A stretch of 32,779 nucleotides of DNA. Source: Chlamydiota bacterium. Its GTDB lineage: Bacteria; Actinomycetota; Thermoleophilia; Solirubrobacterales; Solirubrobacteraceae. This document shows, in pieces, positions 24,793 to 32,297 of this stretch (positions within the stretch are counted from its first letter, which is position 1; every line of letters begins with the position of its first letter). Below the pieces are notes generated by a model. That model was not told the origin of the DNA. It ran no database searches and worked only from the letters and a program-made list of their open reading frames with translations. The stretch spans positions 1 through 32,779 of the forward strand of contig CAJCHW010000214.1 of the NCBI GenBank assembly GCA_903970125.1, read 5' to 3'. Position numbers and translations under genes: made by a program.

Positions 24793-25604
24793 ATTCAGAC
24801 AGCCAGAGTGAGCCGCGCACCGCGCTGGTGGCGGGCAACTGGAAGATGTACAAAACCGAGGCCGAGGTGACGCAGTTCATCGCCGAGCTTCGACCGCTGC
24901 TCGCCGCGGGAGCCGCGGGCGCAGGCCAAGCGCAGCGCGAGTCCGGCCCCCGGGGGGTCGACGTCGGCGTGTGCGTGCCGTTCACAGACCTCCGCGCAGC
25001 CGTGCAAGGCGCCACGGGTTGGTCGCTGGCGGTCTATGCACAGAACATGCACCAGGCGCCCGAGGGTGCCTTTACGGGTGAGATCTCGGCGGCGATGTTG
25101 ACCGAGACGGGAGCCGATGGCGTAGTGCTCGGCCACTCCGAGCGTCGCCGCCTGTTCGCCGAGACCGACCGCGCGCTGGCCGCCAAAGTGCCGGCGGCGC
25201 TTGCGGCGGGGCTGCAGCCGATCTTGTGCGTCGGCGAGAGCGAGGAGCAGCGCGCCGACGGCGAAACCGAGCGTACGCTGCGCCACCAGATCACCCAGGA
25301 TTTGGAAGGCGTCGACGACACGCGACTGCACGAGGTCGTGATCGCATATGAGCCGGTGTGGGCGATCGGTACAGGCAAGGTCGCCACCCCCGAGCAGGCG
25401 CAGGACGCAAGCGCGTTCATCCGCGCGCTGGTGCAGTCGCGCAGCGCCGCGGCGGCTGAGCGCGTGCGCGTGATCTACGGTGGCTCGGTCAAACCCGAGA
25501 ACGCTGCCGAGCTGATGGCGCTGCCGGACATCGACGGCGCCCTGGTCGGTGGCGCCTCGCTTGACCCAAAGGCGTTCGCGGAGATCGTGGCCGCCGCAGC
25601 ATGA
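24789..25604 (+). CDS. tpiA: Triosephosphate isomerase
   Basis: 271 residues. It interconverts dihydroxyacetone phosphate and glyceraldehyde-3-phosphate. AGNWKM with Asn17 and Lys19, GHSERR with catalytic His116, AYEPVWAIGTG with catalytic Glu188 (lid loop follows), YGGSVKP and the phosphate-binding ALVGGASL are present. It is some 15-20 residues longer than usual, due to a Gly/Ala/Arg-rich insertion near residues 40-56 and a polar N-terminus. Coupled by ATGA overlaps to pgk upstream and gpmI downstream. Actinobacteria often have secG next; here gpmI takes that place. Confidence 0.95.
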   Translation: MNSDSQSEPRTALVAGNWKMYKTEAEVTQFIAELRPLLAAGAAGAGQAQRESGPRGVDVGVCVPFTDLRAAVQGATGWSLAVYAQNMHQAPEGAFTGEISAAMLTETGADGVVLGHSERRRLFAETDRALAAKVPAALAAGLQPILCVGESEEQRADGETERTLRHQITQDLEGVDDTRLHEVVIAYEPVWAIGTGKVATPEQAQDASAFIRALVQSRSAAAAERVRVIYGGSVKPENAAELMALPDIDGALVGGASLDPKAFAEIVAAAA

Positions 25605-27181
25605 GTGTGCCGTCGGTGTGCCTGGTGGTGCTCGACGGGTGGGGTCTGGCCGAGCCCGGGCCGGGCAACGCCGTGTCGCTGGCCGCCACGCCGATATTCG
25701 ATGAGCTCTGGGCCACGCGCCCGCACACGACGCTGACGACGTGCGGCGCGGCGGTGGGGTTGCCGGACGGGCAGATGGGCAACTCCGAGGTCGGCCATCT
25801 CAACCTCGGCGCCGGCGCGATCATCCGCCAGGACCTGGTCCGCATCGATGCGGCGGTCGCTGAGCACACGCTCGCAGACAACGAGGTGATCACCCACGCG
25901 CTCACCTGCTCGCCGAGGGTGCACCTTGTCGGTCTGACGTCGGACGGCGGCGTGCACTCAAGCCTTGATCATCTGCGCGCGCTGATCGAGCTGGCCGCCG
26001 AACTCGGCTCCGGAGAGCTGTTCGTGCACTGCTTCACCGACGGTCGTGACACCTCGCCCCACGGCGGGCGCGCCTTTCTCGAGCAGGTTGACGGCTGGTG
26101 CCGTGAGGCCAACTCTGACGCCAGGTTCGCAGTCGCCAGTGTCGTGGGCCGGTACTTCGCGATGGATCGCGACCGGCGTTGGGAGCGCACGCAGAGCGCG
26201 TATGACCTGCTCGTGCACGCCACGGCGGCCCACCACGCAGCCGACGGCGCAGGCGCTGCGGCGGCGGCGTATGAGCGCGGCGAGACGGACGAGTTCATCG
26301 CGCCGACCGCGATCGACCTGCCGCCGGGATCAGACGGCCGCATTGGTGCCTCCGACAGCGTGCTCTGTTTCAACTTCCGGCCCGACCGTATGCGCGAGAT
26401 CGTGCGCGCGCTCGCGGAGCCCGGCTTCGGTGAGACGGATGAGCAGCTGCCCGGCTGGGTGGGGCGCGGCGGTGCCGCGCCGGTCGAGCACATCGCCACG
26501 CTGGCCGAGTACGAGGAAGACTGGTCCTACCCCGTGGCGTTTGCGCCCGAGCGGCCCACCGTCACGCTTGCAAGCGTGCTCGCGGGTGCCGGTGCCGCGC
26601 AGCTGCACGTGGCCGAGACCGAGAAATACGCCCACGTCACGTACTTCTTCAATGGCGGCACCGAGACGCCGTACCCCGGCGAAGACAGGCAGCTGGTTGC
26701 GTCGCCACGGGATGTGCCGACCTATGACTACAAGCCCGAGATGTCCGCGCAGGCGGCCGCGTCCGCGCTGGTGTCCGGCTGGCAGGCCCAACAGCCCCGC
26801 TTCGGGATCCTGAACTTCGCCAACCCGGACATGGTCGGCCACACGGGCGTGATCGCGGCCGCGATCACGGCGATAGAAACCGTTGACGCGTGTCTGGGCG
26901 AGGTTGTCGATGCGGTGCTAGGTGCCGGTGGCGCGTGCGTGATCACCGCCGATCACGGCAACGCCGAGCAGATGCTCACGGCCGACGGCAGCCCCGACAC
27001 CGCCCACTCGCTGAACCCCGTGCCGCTGATCGTGGCGATGCCAAGCTCGCCGGACGCCACCGGCTCGCAGATGACGTTGGGCGCCGGTGGCGTGCTCGCC
27101 GACGTGGCTCCAACGGTGCTTGCGCTGCTTGGCATCGAGCAGCCGGAGGCGATGACGGGGCACTCGCTGCTCGACCCCTGA
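25601..27181 (+). CDS. gpmI: 2,3-bisphosphoglycerate-independent phosphoglycerate mutase
   Basis: 526 residues. It converts 3-phosphoglycerate to 2-phosphoglycerate through a phosphoserine enzyme and two Mn ions. The alkaline-phosphatase-like metal motifs LDGWG (11-15) and TADHGNAEQM are present. The phosphorylated Ser62 sits in GNSEVGHLNLGAG, followed by DGRDTSPHGG, NFRPDRMREI and AHSLNPVPL. Length is typical of the family. It closes the gap-pgk-tpiA-gpmI operon, so four linked steps are expressed together. No strong terminator is visible downstream before the MarR gene. Confidence 0.95.
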   Translation: MSVPSVCLVVLDGWGLAEPGPGNAVSLAATPIFDELWATRPHTTLTTCGAAVGLPDGQMGNSEVGHLNLGAGAIIRQDLVRIDAAVAEHTLADNEVITHALTCSPRVHLVGLTSDGGVHSSLDHLRALIELAAELGSGELFVHCFTDGRDTSPHGGRAFLEQVDGWCREANSDARFAVASVVGRYFAMDRDRRWERTQSAYDLLVHATAAHHAADGAGAAAAAYERGETDEFIAPTAIDLPPGSDGRIGASDSVLCFNFRPDRMREIVRALAEPGFGETDEQLPGWVGRGGAAPVEHIATLAEYEEDWSYPVAFAPERPTVTLASVLAGAGAAQLHVAETEKYAHVTYFFNGGTETPYPGEDRQLVASPRDVPTYDYKPEMSAQAAASALVSGWQAQQPRFGILNFANPDMVGHTGVIAAAITAIETVDACLGEVVDAVLGAGGACVITADHGNAEQMLTADGSPDTAHSLNPVPLIVAMPSSPDATGSQMTLGAGGVLADVAPTVLALLGIEQPEAMTGHSLLDP

Positions 27182-27251
27182 CGCGCCGCCTGACGCGCCT
27201 GGTAGGGCTGCATCTGGGCTGCAAATCACGGGAACGGGCGAGCGCTCCTGC

Positions 27252-27257
27252 TATGTT
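27252..27257 (+). promoter_or_regulatory. Candidate -10 element of the MarR gene
   Basis: TATGTT would start transcription about 32 nt before the ATG at 27296. The leader contains the direct repeats CGGTT at 27258-27262 and 27274-27278 and a T7 tract at 27281-27287, which could bind a regulator or slow the polymerase. No -35 seen. Confidence 0.3.
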
Positions 27258-27295
27258 CGGTTGGTTGGTCTGTCGGTTCGTTTTTTTCGATTGGG

Positions 27296-27802
27296 ATGTC
27301 GATCGCGACCGAAATATCCAGTGCTCCCGGGGAGCCAAGCCTGAGCGAAGGGGAGATAAGCGCATGGCGTGGGCTGCTCCGAGCCCACTCCTCGCTTGCG
27401 AAGCGCCTTGACTTTGCGCTCGAAGACTCACACGGTCTGCCGCTGAGAGCCTTCGAGGTGTTGCATTACTTGGGCGAGGCACCGTCTGGCCGGATGCGCA
27501 TGTGCGATCTCGCGGGAGAGGCGCACCTGTCGCGCAGTGGCCTGACACGGCTCGTGGATCGCCTGGAACGCGAGGGCTTGGCGACGCGATGTTCCTGCGA
27601 ACACGACGCCCGCGGCGCCTACGCATGTTTGACAGACGCCGGCCGGGCCCGCCTCGACGGTGCCCGTGGGACCCACCTTGACGTAGTGCGCGAGCACTTT
27701 CTGTCGCGCTTCTCCCAACACGAGCTGTCGGCGCTGACGGAGATGTGGAACCGCATCGAGCCGTGCCAAAGCAGGCACGACTACGCTGCGGGCGCCCGCT
27801 GA
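27296..27802 (+). CDS. MarR family transcriptional regulator, cysteine-rich
   Basis: 168 residues. A winged-helix DNA-binding domain (about 50-115) has the MarR pattern: a DLAGEAHLSRSGLTRLVDRLE recognition-helix region, then EGLATR and a wing with Asp-Ala-Arg-Gly and CLTDAG. N- and C-terminal helices would form the dimer interface. Five cysteines are present, three in or near the wing (Cys99, Cys101, Cys111), others at 70 and 157. Such regulators usually repress a neighbouring transporter or enzyme and respond to phenolics or oxidants. Here the neighbours are gpmI and tgt, so the target is unclear and autoregulation is the minimal guess. The start ATG 27296 is preceded only by GGG. Confidence 0.85.
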   Translation: MSIATEISSAPGEPSLSEGEISAWRGLLRAHSSLAKRLDFALEDSHGLPLRAFEVLHYLGEAPSGRMRMCDLAGEAHLSRSGLTRLVDRLEREGLATRCSCEHDARGAYACLTDAGRARLDGARGTHLDVVREHFLSRFSQHELSALTEMWNRIEPCQSRHDYAAGAR

Positions 27803-27844
27803 GACCCACCACCGCCCGCTGCGCACCACCCGCCGCCGCGCCCT

Positions 27845-27850
27845 TACGAT
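27845..27850 (+). promoter_or_regulatory. -10 element of tgt (leaderless start)
   Basis: TACGAT is separated by 6 nt from the GTG start at 27857, with no Shine-Dalgarno site between them. Confidence 0.45.
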
Positions 27851-27856
27851 GCGCCC

Positions 27857-29149
27857 GTGGCAGCGTTTACGATCGAGCGCCGCGATCGCTCAAGCTCGGC
27901 GCGCGCCGGCAGCCTGAGCACAGCTCACGGGGTGCTGCATACGCCGGCGTTCGTGCCGCTGGCGACCAAGGCCACGGTCAAGGGCCTGCTGGCCGCGGAG
28001 GTGGCGGCGCTGGGCTACGAGATGGTGCTCGGCAACACCTTTCACCTGCTCGTCAATCCGGGTACCGATTTGATCGCGCGCCTCGGCGGCCTGCACCGGT
28101 TCATGGGCTGGGACGGGCCGATCATCACGGACTCCGGTGGCTTTCAGGTCTTCTCGATGGGCCACGGCAGGGTCTCTGAGGAGATAAAGGGGTCAAACCG
28201 CCGCCGCCTGCCGGCGGCGGACGACGATAATTCCCAGCCGTCCGGCGCGGTGCTTTCCATCGACGAGCAAGGCGTGCGGTTTCGCTCCTACGTCGATGGA
28301 CGTGAGTTCTTTTTGACGCCGGAGGGGTCGATGTCGGCACAGGCCGATCTGGGCTCGGATATCGCGCTGGCCTTCGACGAGTGCACGCCCTTTCACGTTG
28401 ACCGCGATTACACCGCGCGCTCGACCGAACGCACCCACAGGTGGCTGAAGCGCTGCCTGGCCTGGCACGGCGAGCACGGCCCCGCGGGCCAGCTCGTATA
28501 CGGCATCTCCCAGGGCGGGGTCCATGAGGATCTGCGCCGTCAGTCAACCGCGACTGTGGCCTGTAGCGGCGCCGACGGCATCGCGATCGGCGGCTCGCTG
28601 GGGGCCACCAAGGCCCAGATGCACGAGGTCGTGGGCATGGCGATCGCCGAGCTCGGAGGCGAGCACGAGCTGCGCCCCCGCCACCTGCTGGGCATCGGCG
28701 AGATCGATGACCTGATCGCGGGCGTCGAGCTGGGAATAGATACCTTTGACTGCGCGATGCCGACGCGCCTTGGCCGCCACGGCAGCGCGCTCGTGGCAGA
28801 CGGCGAGCAGGGCGAGGATGACAGCGGCGCGCCGCGCCGCTGGCGCATCGATTTGGGCAAGCGCCACTGGCGCACCGACGAGCGGCCACTGCAGCCGGGG
28901 TGCTGCTGCACGGCGTGCGCGACGGGGCTCTCGCGCGCGTACCTCAGCTACCTGGTGCACGCCAAGGAGCTGACGGCGGTGCGCTTGCTGAGCGCACACA
29001 ACCTCGCCTTTCTCGCGCGCCTGATGGCCGACATGCGCGCGGGGATCCTGCAAGACCGACTGCCCGAGGTGGTTGCAGGCTGGCGTGCGGGACGAGCATT
29101 CCAGGCGCCGCCGCGAGCGCATGGCGCGGCGCCCGCGACGGGCGCTTGA
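27857..29149 (+). CDS. tgt: tRNA-guanine transglycosylase
   Basis: 430 residues. The enzyme swaps guanine-34 of tRNAs with GUN anticodons for a queuosine precursor. ITDSGGFQVFS holds the general-acid/base Asp92, and GIDTFDCAMPTR the nucleophile Asp298. GIGEIDDLI and YGISQGG shape the base pocket. The zinc site reads Cys349-x-Cys351-x2-Cys354 with His381. The Cys354-His381 spacing is 27 rather than the usual 26, owing to one extra residue before SRAYL. A polar insertion near residues 112-132 (Arg-rich then Asp-rich) lengthens the protein beyond the usual 370-390. No other queuosine gene is in the window. Confidence 0.94.
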   Translation: MAAFTIERRDRSSSARAGSLSTAHGVLHTPAFVPLATKATVKGLLAAEVAALGYEMVLGNTFHLLVNPGTDLIARLGGLHRFMGWDGPIITDSGGFQVFSMGHGRVSEEIKGSNRRRLPAADDDNSQPSGAVLSIDEQGVRFRSYVDGREFFLTPEGSMSAQADLGSDIALAFDECTPFHVDRDYTARSTERTHRWLKRCLAWHGEHGPAGQLVYGISQGGVHEDLRRQSTATVACSGADGIAIGGSLGATKAQMHEVVGMAIAELGGEHELRPRHLLGIGEIDDLIAGVELGIDTFDCAMPTRLGRHGSALVADGEQGEDDSGAPRRWRIDLGKRHWRTDERPLQPGCCCTACATGLSRAYLSYLVHAKELTAVRLLSAHNLAFLARLMADMRAGILQDRLPEVVAGWRAGRAFQAPPRAHGAAPATGA

Positions 29150-29175
29150 CTGGAGTACGTGCCGTGTGATACAAA
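29146..29175 (+). promoter_or_regulatory. Sigma70-type promoter of a candidate small RNA
   Basis: TTGACT (29146-29151, 5 of 6) and TACAAA (29170-29175, 4 of 6) are spaced by 18 nt. The -35 overlaps the last codon and stop of tgt. It is the best -35/-10 pair in the window and no plus-strand gene follows, so it should drive a non-coding transcript beginning near 29182. Confidence 0.5.
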
Positions 29176-29181
29176 CTAGGT

Positions 29182-29340
29182 GGGACGGCTGTCACCATGT
29201 CGGCTGCGTGTGGAGTGCGGCCGCTGGAGCCACCAATTGGACGGCTACGGCAGGGATTGCCGTGACAGGTGACACTCTGCTTAGTCCGCAAGGACGGCTG
29301 GCTGTTCGGGGGCCCTGCTTTGGCGGGGCCCCCTACTTAT
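29182..29340 (+). ncRNA. Candidate structured small RNA, unknown class
   Basis: A stretch of about 155 nt with a promoter before it and a strong terminator at its end, and no credible open frame. By hand it folds into a four-way junction. P1 pairs 29190-29196 with 29268-29274 (7 bp, perfect). P2 pairs 29201-29207 with 29217-29223 (7 bp, one G-U). P3 pairs 29228-29231 with 29243-29246 (4 bp). P4 pairs 29247-29252 with 29258-29263 (6 bp, perfect, directly abutting P3). A fifth stem, GTCC/GGAC (29284-29295), is capped by a GCAA tetraloop. It does not match tRNA, SRP RNA, 6S or tmRNA features I know. Prediction only; no expression evidence. Confidence 0.45.
29308..29340 (+). terminator. Strong terminator at the end of the candidate RNA
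   Basis: 29308-29318 pairs perfectly (one T-G pair) with 29323-29333, an 11-bp GC stem with a TTTG loop, followed by TACTTATT. It would end the candidate small RNA and also any read-through from tgt. Confidence 0.65.
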
Positions 29341-29354
29341 TGGCGGGCCCCCAC

Positions 29355-30554
29355 CTATTTGGTGTTTTCGGCGACGAGCTGCTTGAGCGCGCTTGCGGTC
29401 TGCTGCGCGTCCGAGTACACAACCTGACGCAGCGTGACAGCCTGCTGCGGCGAGGTCACGACCACGACGGCAGCGATCACGATGGCCACTGCGGCCAACG
29501 CGAGTAGCACGCCGAGCACGCGGCGCCCGGCCCCCGAGCGCGCGGGCTGTTGCGGCCCTTGGGCGCGCACGGGGTCCCGGCGCGCATCGCCGGGCGCGGG
29601 CCGCCGGGGAGTCAGCGCGTGCGTCGGCCTCTGCGCAGCGCGCGCCCTGGCGCCGGTGCTTGGCGCAGCAGGCAACAGCGTCGTGGCGCGCGTGGCCTCC
29701 GAGGCTCCTCGCTGGGGTTTGAGCCCGGCGCCGCCATCGGAGACCGCCGTTGCCATCTCGTGCGCGTCGGCAAAGCGTTCACCGGGCTCAAGTGCCAGAG
29801 AGATCGCGACGGCATCTGCCAGGCCTGCGGGCACAGCGGCCACGAGCGCGTCCAACCGCGCGGGATCCTGTTCTTGCTGCTTGAGCGCGAGCTCGGTCAG
29901 CGACCCGGCCTCGTAGGGCAGGCGCCCAGAGATGAGCTGGTAGGCAACGACGCCGAGCGCGTACAGGTCGGCGCCGGGTCCCGCCTCCTCGCCGCGGGCC
30001 TGCTCGGGTGCCAGATAGGCGGCAGTGCCGAGCACGGAGCCGACCTGGGTGATGCTTGATTGCTCGGTCGCCTTGGCGATACCGAAGTCGGCAAGCTTGA
30101 CCTGGCCCTCCAGCGAGCGCAGAAGGTTGCCGGGCTTGACGTCGCGATGGACGACCCCGTGCCGGTGGGCGTAGTAGAGACCCTCGCAGGCCTGCTCGAT
30201 GATTGACACCGCTTCGGGCACCTCCACCCAGCCCTGGTCGCGCAGGATCTCAGCGCAGGAGGAGCCCTCGATGTACTCCATCACGATGAAGTGCTGACCG
30301 GAGCGCTCATCCAAGCCGGAGTCGAAGATCTGCACCACGTTCGGGTGAATCAGCCGTGCCGCCGCCTGGGCCTCGCGCTGGAAGCGCGAGACAAACGCGG
30401 GGTCCTCGGCCAGGTGCTCGGCGAGCAGCTTGACCGCGACCCGGCGCTCCAAGCGCAGGTCCAAAGCCAGGTGCACGGTGGACATGCCACCGTAGCCCAA
30501 CCGGCGCTCCAGGCGGTAGCGGCCCGCGATCTCGGTGGCATCGACGGCGCTCAT
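29355..30554 (-). CDS. Membrane-anchored Ser/Thr protein kinase (Hanks type)
   Basis: 399 residues. The kinase domain (about 11-270) has the glycine loop GYGGMSTV, Lys42 in VAVKLL, the catalytic loop HRDVKPGN (Asp138), DFG at 156-158 and APEQ. All catalytic residues are kept, so it should be active. A Pro/Ala/Arg-rich juxtamembrane linker (about 275-345) leads to one transmembrane helix (346-367) and a short outer tail of about 32 residues without PASTA repeats. This is the PknB-like layout with a reduced sensor. The start ATG 30554 has GGAGAG at good spacing. It lies 16 nt after the Thr-rich lipoprotein gene, in the same operon. No cognate PP2C phosphatase is in the window. Confidence 0.92.
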   Translation of the reverse strand: MSAVDATEIAGRYRLERRLGYGGMSTVHLALDLRLERRVAVKLLAEHLAEDPAFVSRFQREAQAAARLIHPNVVQIFDSGLDERSGQHFIVMEYIEGSSCAEILRDQGWVEVPEAVSIIEQACEGLYYAHRHGVVHRDVKPGNLLRSLEGQVKLADFGIAKATEQSSITQVGSVLGTAAYLAPEQARGEEAGPGADLYALGVVAYQLISGRLPYEAGSLTELALKQQEQDPARLDALVAAVPAGLADAVAISLALEPGERFADAHEMATAVSDGGAGLKPQRGASEATRATTLLPAAPSTGARARAAQRPTHALTPRRPAPGDARRDPVRAQGPQQPARSGAGRRVLGVLLALAAVAIVIAAVVVVTSPQQAVTLRQVVYSDAQQTASALKQLVAENTK

Positions 30555-30570
30555 TGGTATCTCTCCGTGC

Positions 30571-31137
30571 TCACGGCACGTTTTCCTTGTTGGCCGGCGC
30601 TCCGTTGGCTCCGACGGAGGCTTCGTTGCCGCCCGCTTCAGAGCCTCCGGGGCTGCCCGGGGGCGGAGCCTGCGTGCCGCCGCCGTTTTCCGGGGTTGTG
30701 GTCGCGACGGTTGTTGCTTCGGCCGTGGTCAACACGCTGATGTTCGACGTCGTCACCACGGTGGGTGTGATTTCGGTGGTCGTGGTGGTTGTTGTGCGGG
30801 TGGTCGTGGTCGTGGTGGTCTTCGTTTCGCACTCTTTCAGCGCCTCTTCGGCGAGGTAGGAGATGCCCTGGCTGAGCCTCGTGCGCAGCGTCCCGTTGAC
30901 GCTCGACGGCAGTTCGCGGAAGTTCTGTTCGGTGGTCTTGAGGGCCGTTTTTGTCGGTCCGCACGCGCCGTTGCCAGTGCGCGCGGTTTCCAGCACCGTT
31001 ACGAAGTCGTGTTGCAGCGGCGTGGAGTAGGCCGCTGGGATCAGGCCGGCAGTCGAGCCGCCGCAGGAGGCAAGTAGGATCGCTGTCAGGCAGCAGGCGG
31101 CGGTGCAGGCAAGGCGGGCAGGCGGGCGCATCGTCAT
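30571..31137 (-). CDS. Thr-rich lipoprotein in kinase operon
   Basis: 188 residues. The signal peptide ends in lipobox LLASC (Cys25). A small helical domain (about 35-100) with two cysteines (GACGP and KECET) is followed by a long low-complexity tail: two runs of seven Thr near residues 105-121, a Thr/Val stretch to about 148, then a Pro/Gly/Asn segment. Such tails are typical of wall-spanning or O-mannosylated stalks. The start overlaps the upstream phosphoesterase stop by 4 nt (ATGA) and the kinase start lies 16 nt downstream, so the lipoprotein may be the outer partner of the kinase. No named family. Confidence 0.75.
   Translation of the reverse strand: MTMRPPARLACTAACCLTAILLASCGGSTAGLIPAAYSTPLQHDFVTVLETARTGNGACGPTKTALKTTEQNFRELPSSVNGTLRTRLSQGISYLAEEALKECETKTTTTTTTRTTTTTTTEITPTVVTTSNISVLTTAEATTVATTTPENGGGTQAPPPGSPGGSEAGGNEASVGANGAPANKENVP
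30775..30830 (-). repeat. Low-complexity Thr-codon repeat
   Basis: Runs of ACC, ACG and ACA codons (GTGGTC-like on the plus strand) encode the poly-Thr stretch of the lipoprotein. Slippage could change its length between strains. Confidence 0.6.
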
Positions 31138-31865
31138 TGACCGTACTCCAGACGCTCAGCGAGCGAGTCCGGCAGGCCTGCCGCGCGGATCGCGGCGGCC
31201 GCTCCCGCGATGTCGTACTCGGTGCGGTGATAGGAGGCGGTGAGCTCGTCGAGGTCGAGCATCAGCCAGGCGGCGCGCGGGTCGCCATCGCGCGGCTGGC
31301 CGACGCTGCCGGGGTTCAAGAGCCACTCGTCGCCGGAGATGTCGAGCTCCGAGCCGTGCCGGCGAGACTCGCCTGTGGCCACCTTGCCGGGCTCGCGTGT
31401 GAATGAGAGCGCTACGTGGGAGTGGCCGATGAGGCAGACGCGGTGGTTCTGCGTGCTCATACACAACTCGGCCAGAAGCGCCGAGAGCACGTACTCCCAG
31501 ATCGGGTCGCGCGGACTGGCGTGGTAGAGACCGATGTCGTCCTCGGCGGCTTCCGGCCGCAGGCCCAGGAGGAAGGCGCGGTTGTCGTCCGCAAGCACCT
31601 CCTGTGTCCAGCGCGCCGCCAGCTGCGCGCCACGCGAGAACTCCTCCAGTGGGATCTCGCCGGTCACGGCCAAGTCGTGGTTGCCTGCCAGGCACACTGC
31701 CACGTGGTCGCGCGCAAGCTCCACACAACGGTCGGGCTCGGCGCCGTAGCCAACAAGATCGCCGAGGCACCAGAGCTCGTCGGCCTCGCTTGCGGCGACC
31801 TCCTCGAGCACTGCTTCAAAGGCGTGCCGGTTGCCATGGACATCAGAGATCACGGCAACCTTCAT
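31134..31865 (-). CDS. Calcineurin-like metallophosphoesterase
   Basis: 243 residues with the complete di-metal motif set: SDVHGN (Asp8, His10), GDLVGYG (Asp36), GNHD (61-64), a YHASPRDP segment and GHSH. This is the YfcE/MJ0936-like branch; members hydrolyse phosphodiesters or phosphomonoesters, but the natural substrate is often unknown. The start is ATG 31865, with no clear ribosome site. It is first in an operon with the Thr-rich lipoprotein (4-nt overlap) and the Ser/Thr kinase. A link to reversal of kinase signalling cannot be claimed, because this family is not a typical Ser/Thr phosphatase. Confidence 0.9.
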   Translation of the reverse strand: MKVAVISDVHGNRHAFEAVLEEVAASEADELWCLGDLVGYGAEPDRCVELARDHVAVCLAGNHDLAVTGEIPLEEFSRGAQLAARWTQEVLADDNRAFLLGLRPEAAEDDIGLYHASPRDPIWEYVLSALLAELCMSTQNHRVCLIGHSHVALSFTREPGKVATGESRRHGSELDISGDEWLLNPGSVGQPRDGDPRAAWLMLDLDELTASYHRTEYDIAGAAAAIRAAGLPDSLAERLEYGQ

Positions 31866-31964
31866 GGCGCCGCGCCGCTGCCCACTTGCCGTAGCCGGCC
31901 GCGCACGCGAGCAGTGCGGTCGCAGCCTGGACCGGTGACCGGCACCAGGCGCTGTGGCTGGCGC

Positions 31965-32291
31965 CTACTGGTCCTCGTCTTCCTGCGTATGTGTTTCGGT
32001 TCCACCGTACTCGGGAAGGTTCTTGATGCCCTCACGCGTGCGCCACTTGGAGTAGTTGTCCTCCAGGGCGTCGATGAGCTCTCTGGTGAAACGGGGGGAG
32101 AGGTTGACACGGGAAACAACGACGCCAGGGACCTCCTCGGCCTCCACCTCGTGGTCCACGCGCGCGAACGTGATCGTGAACTCGTAGTCGGAGTGGCTGA
32201 CGTTGGCAAAGTTGGCGTAGACGCCCCCCATGATCTCGGGGGATAAGTGGATGTTTATGTGGCGCTCGCTGGCTGCGTCCTCGTCGTTCAC
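31965..32291 (-). CDS. DUF3467 family protein
   Basis: 108 residues, acidic and soluble. The pattern YANFANVSHSDYEFTITF, then VVVSRVNLSPRFTRELIDAL and a closing DNYSKW, corresponds to DUF3467, a small widespread family of unknown function. The tail is Glu/Asp/Gln-rich. GTG 32291 is chosen over a frame start at 32495 because the conserved part begins just after it and the -10-like GATACT (32303 to 32298 on this strand) lies 6 nt upstream, giving a leaderless start. It is divergent from argS, with 84 nt between the start codons. Confidence 0.82.
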   Translation of the reverse strand: MNDEDAASERHINIHLSPEIMGGVYANFANVSHSDYEFTITFARVDHEVEAEEVPGVVVSRVNLSPRFTRELIDALEDNYSKWRTREGIKNLPEYGGTETHTQEDEDQ

Positions 32292-32297
32292 TGGCTT

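Noticed and set aside
29182-29280. Reading the cloverleaf-like RNA as a tRNA
   Set aside because: Stem lengths (7, 7, 4, 6) and loops (9, 11, 5 nt) do not fit tRNA; there is no T-loop TTCGA motif and no anticodon arm of 5 bp with a 7-nt loop.
30775-30830. CRISPR or tandem-repeat array
   Set aside because: The repeat is simple Thr-codon low complexity within a coding frame; there are no spacers and no repeat units of CRISPR length.
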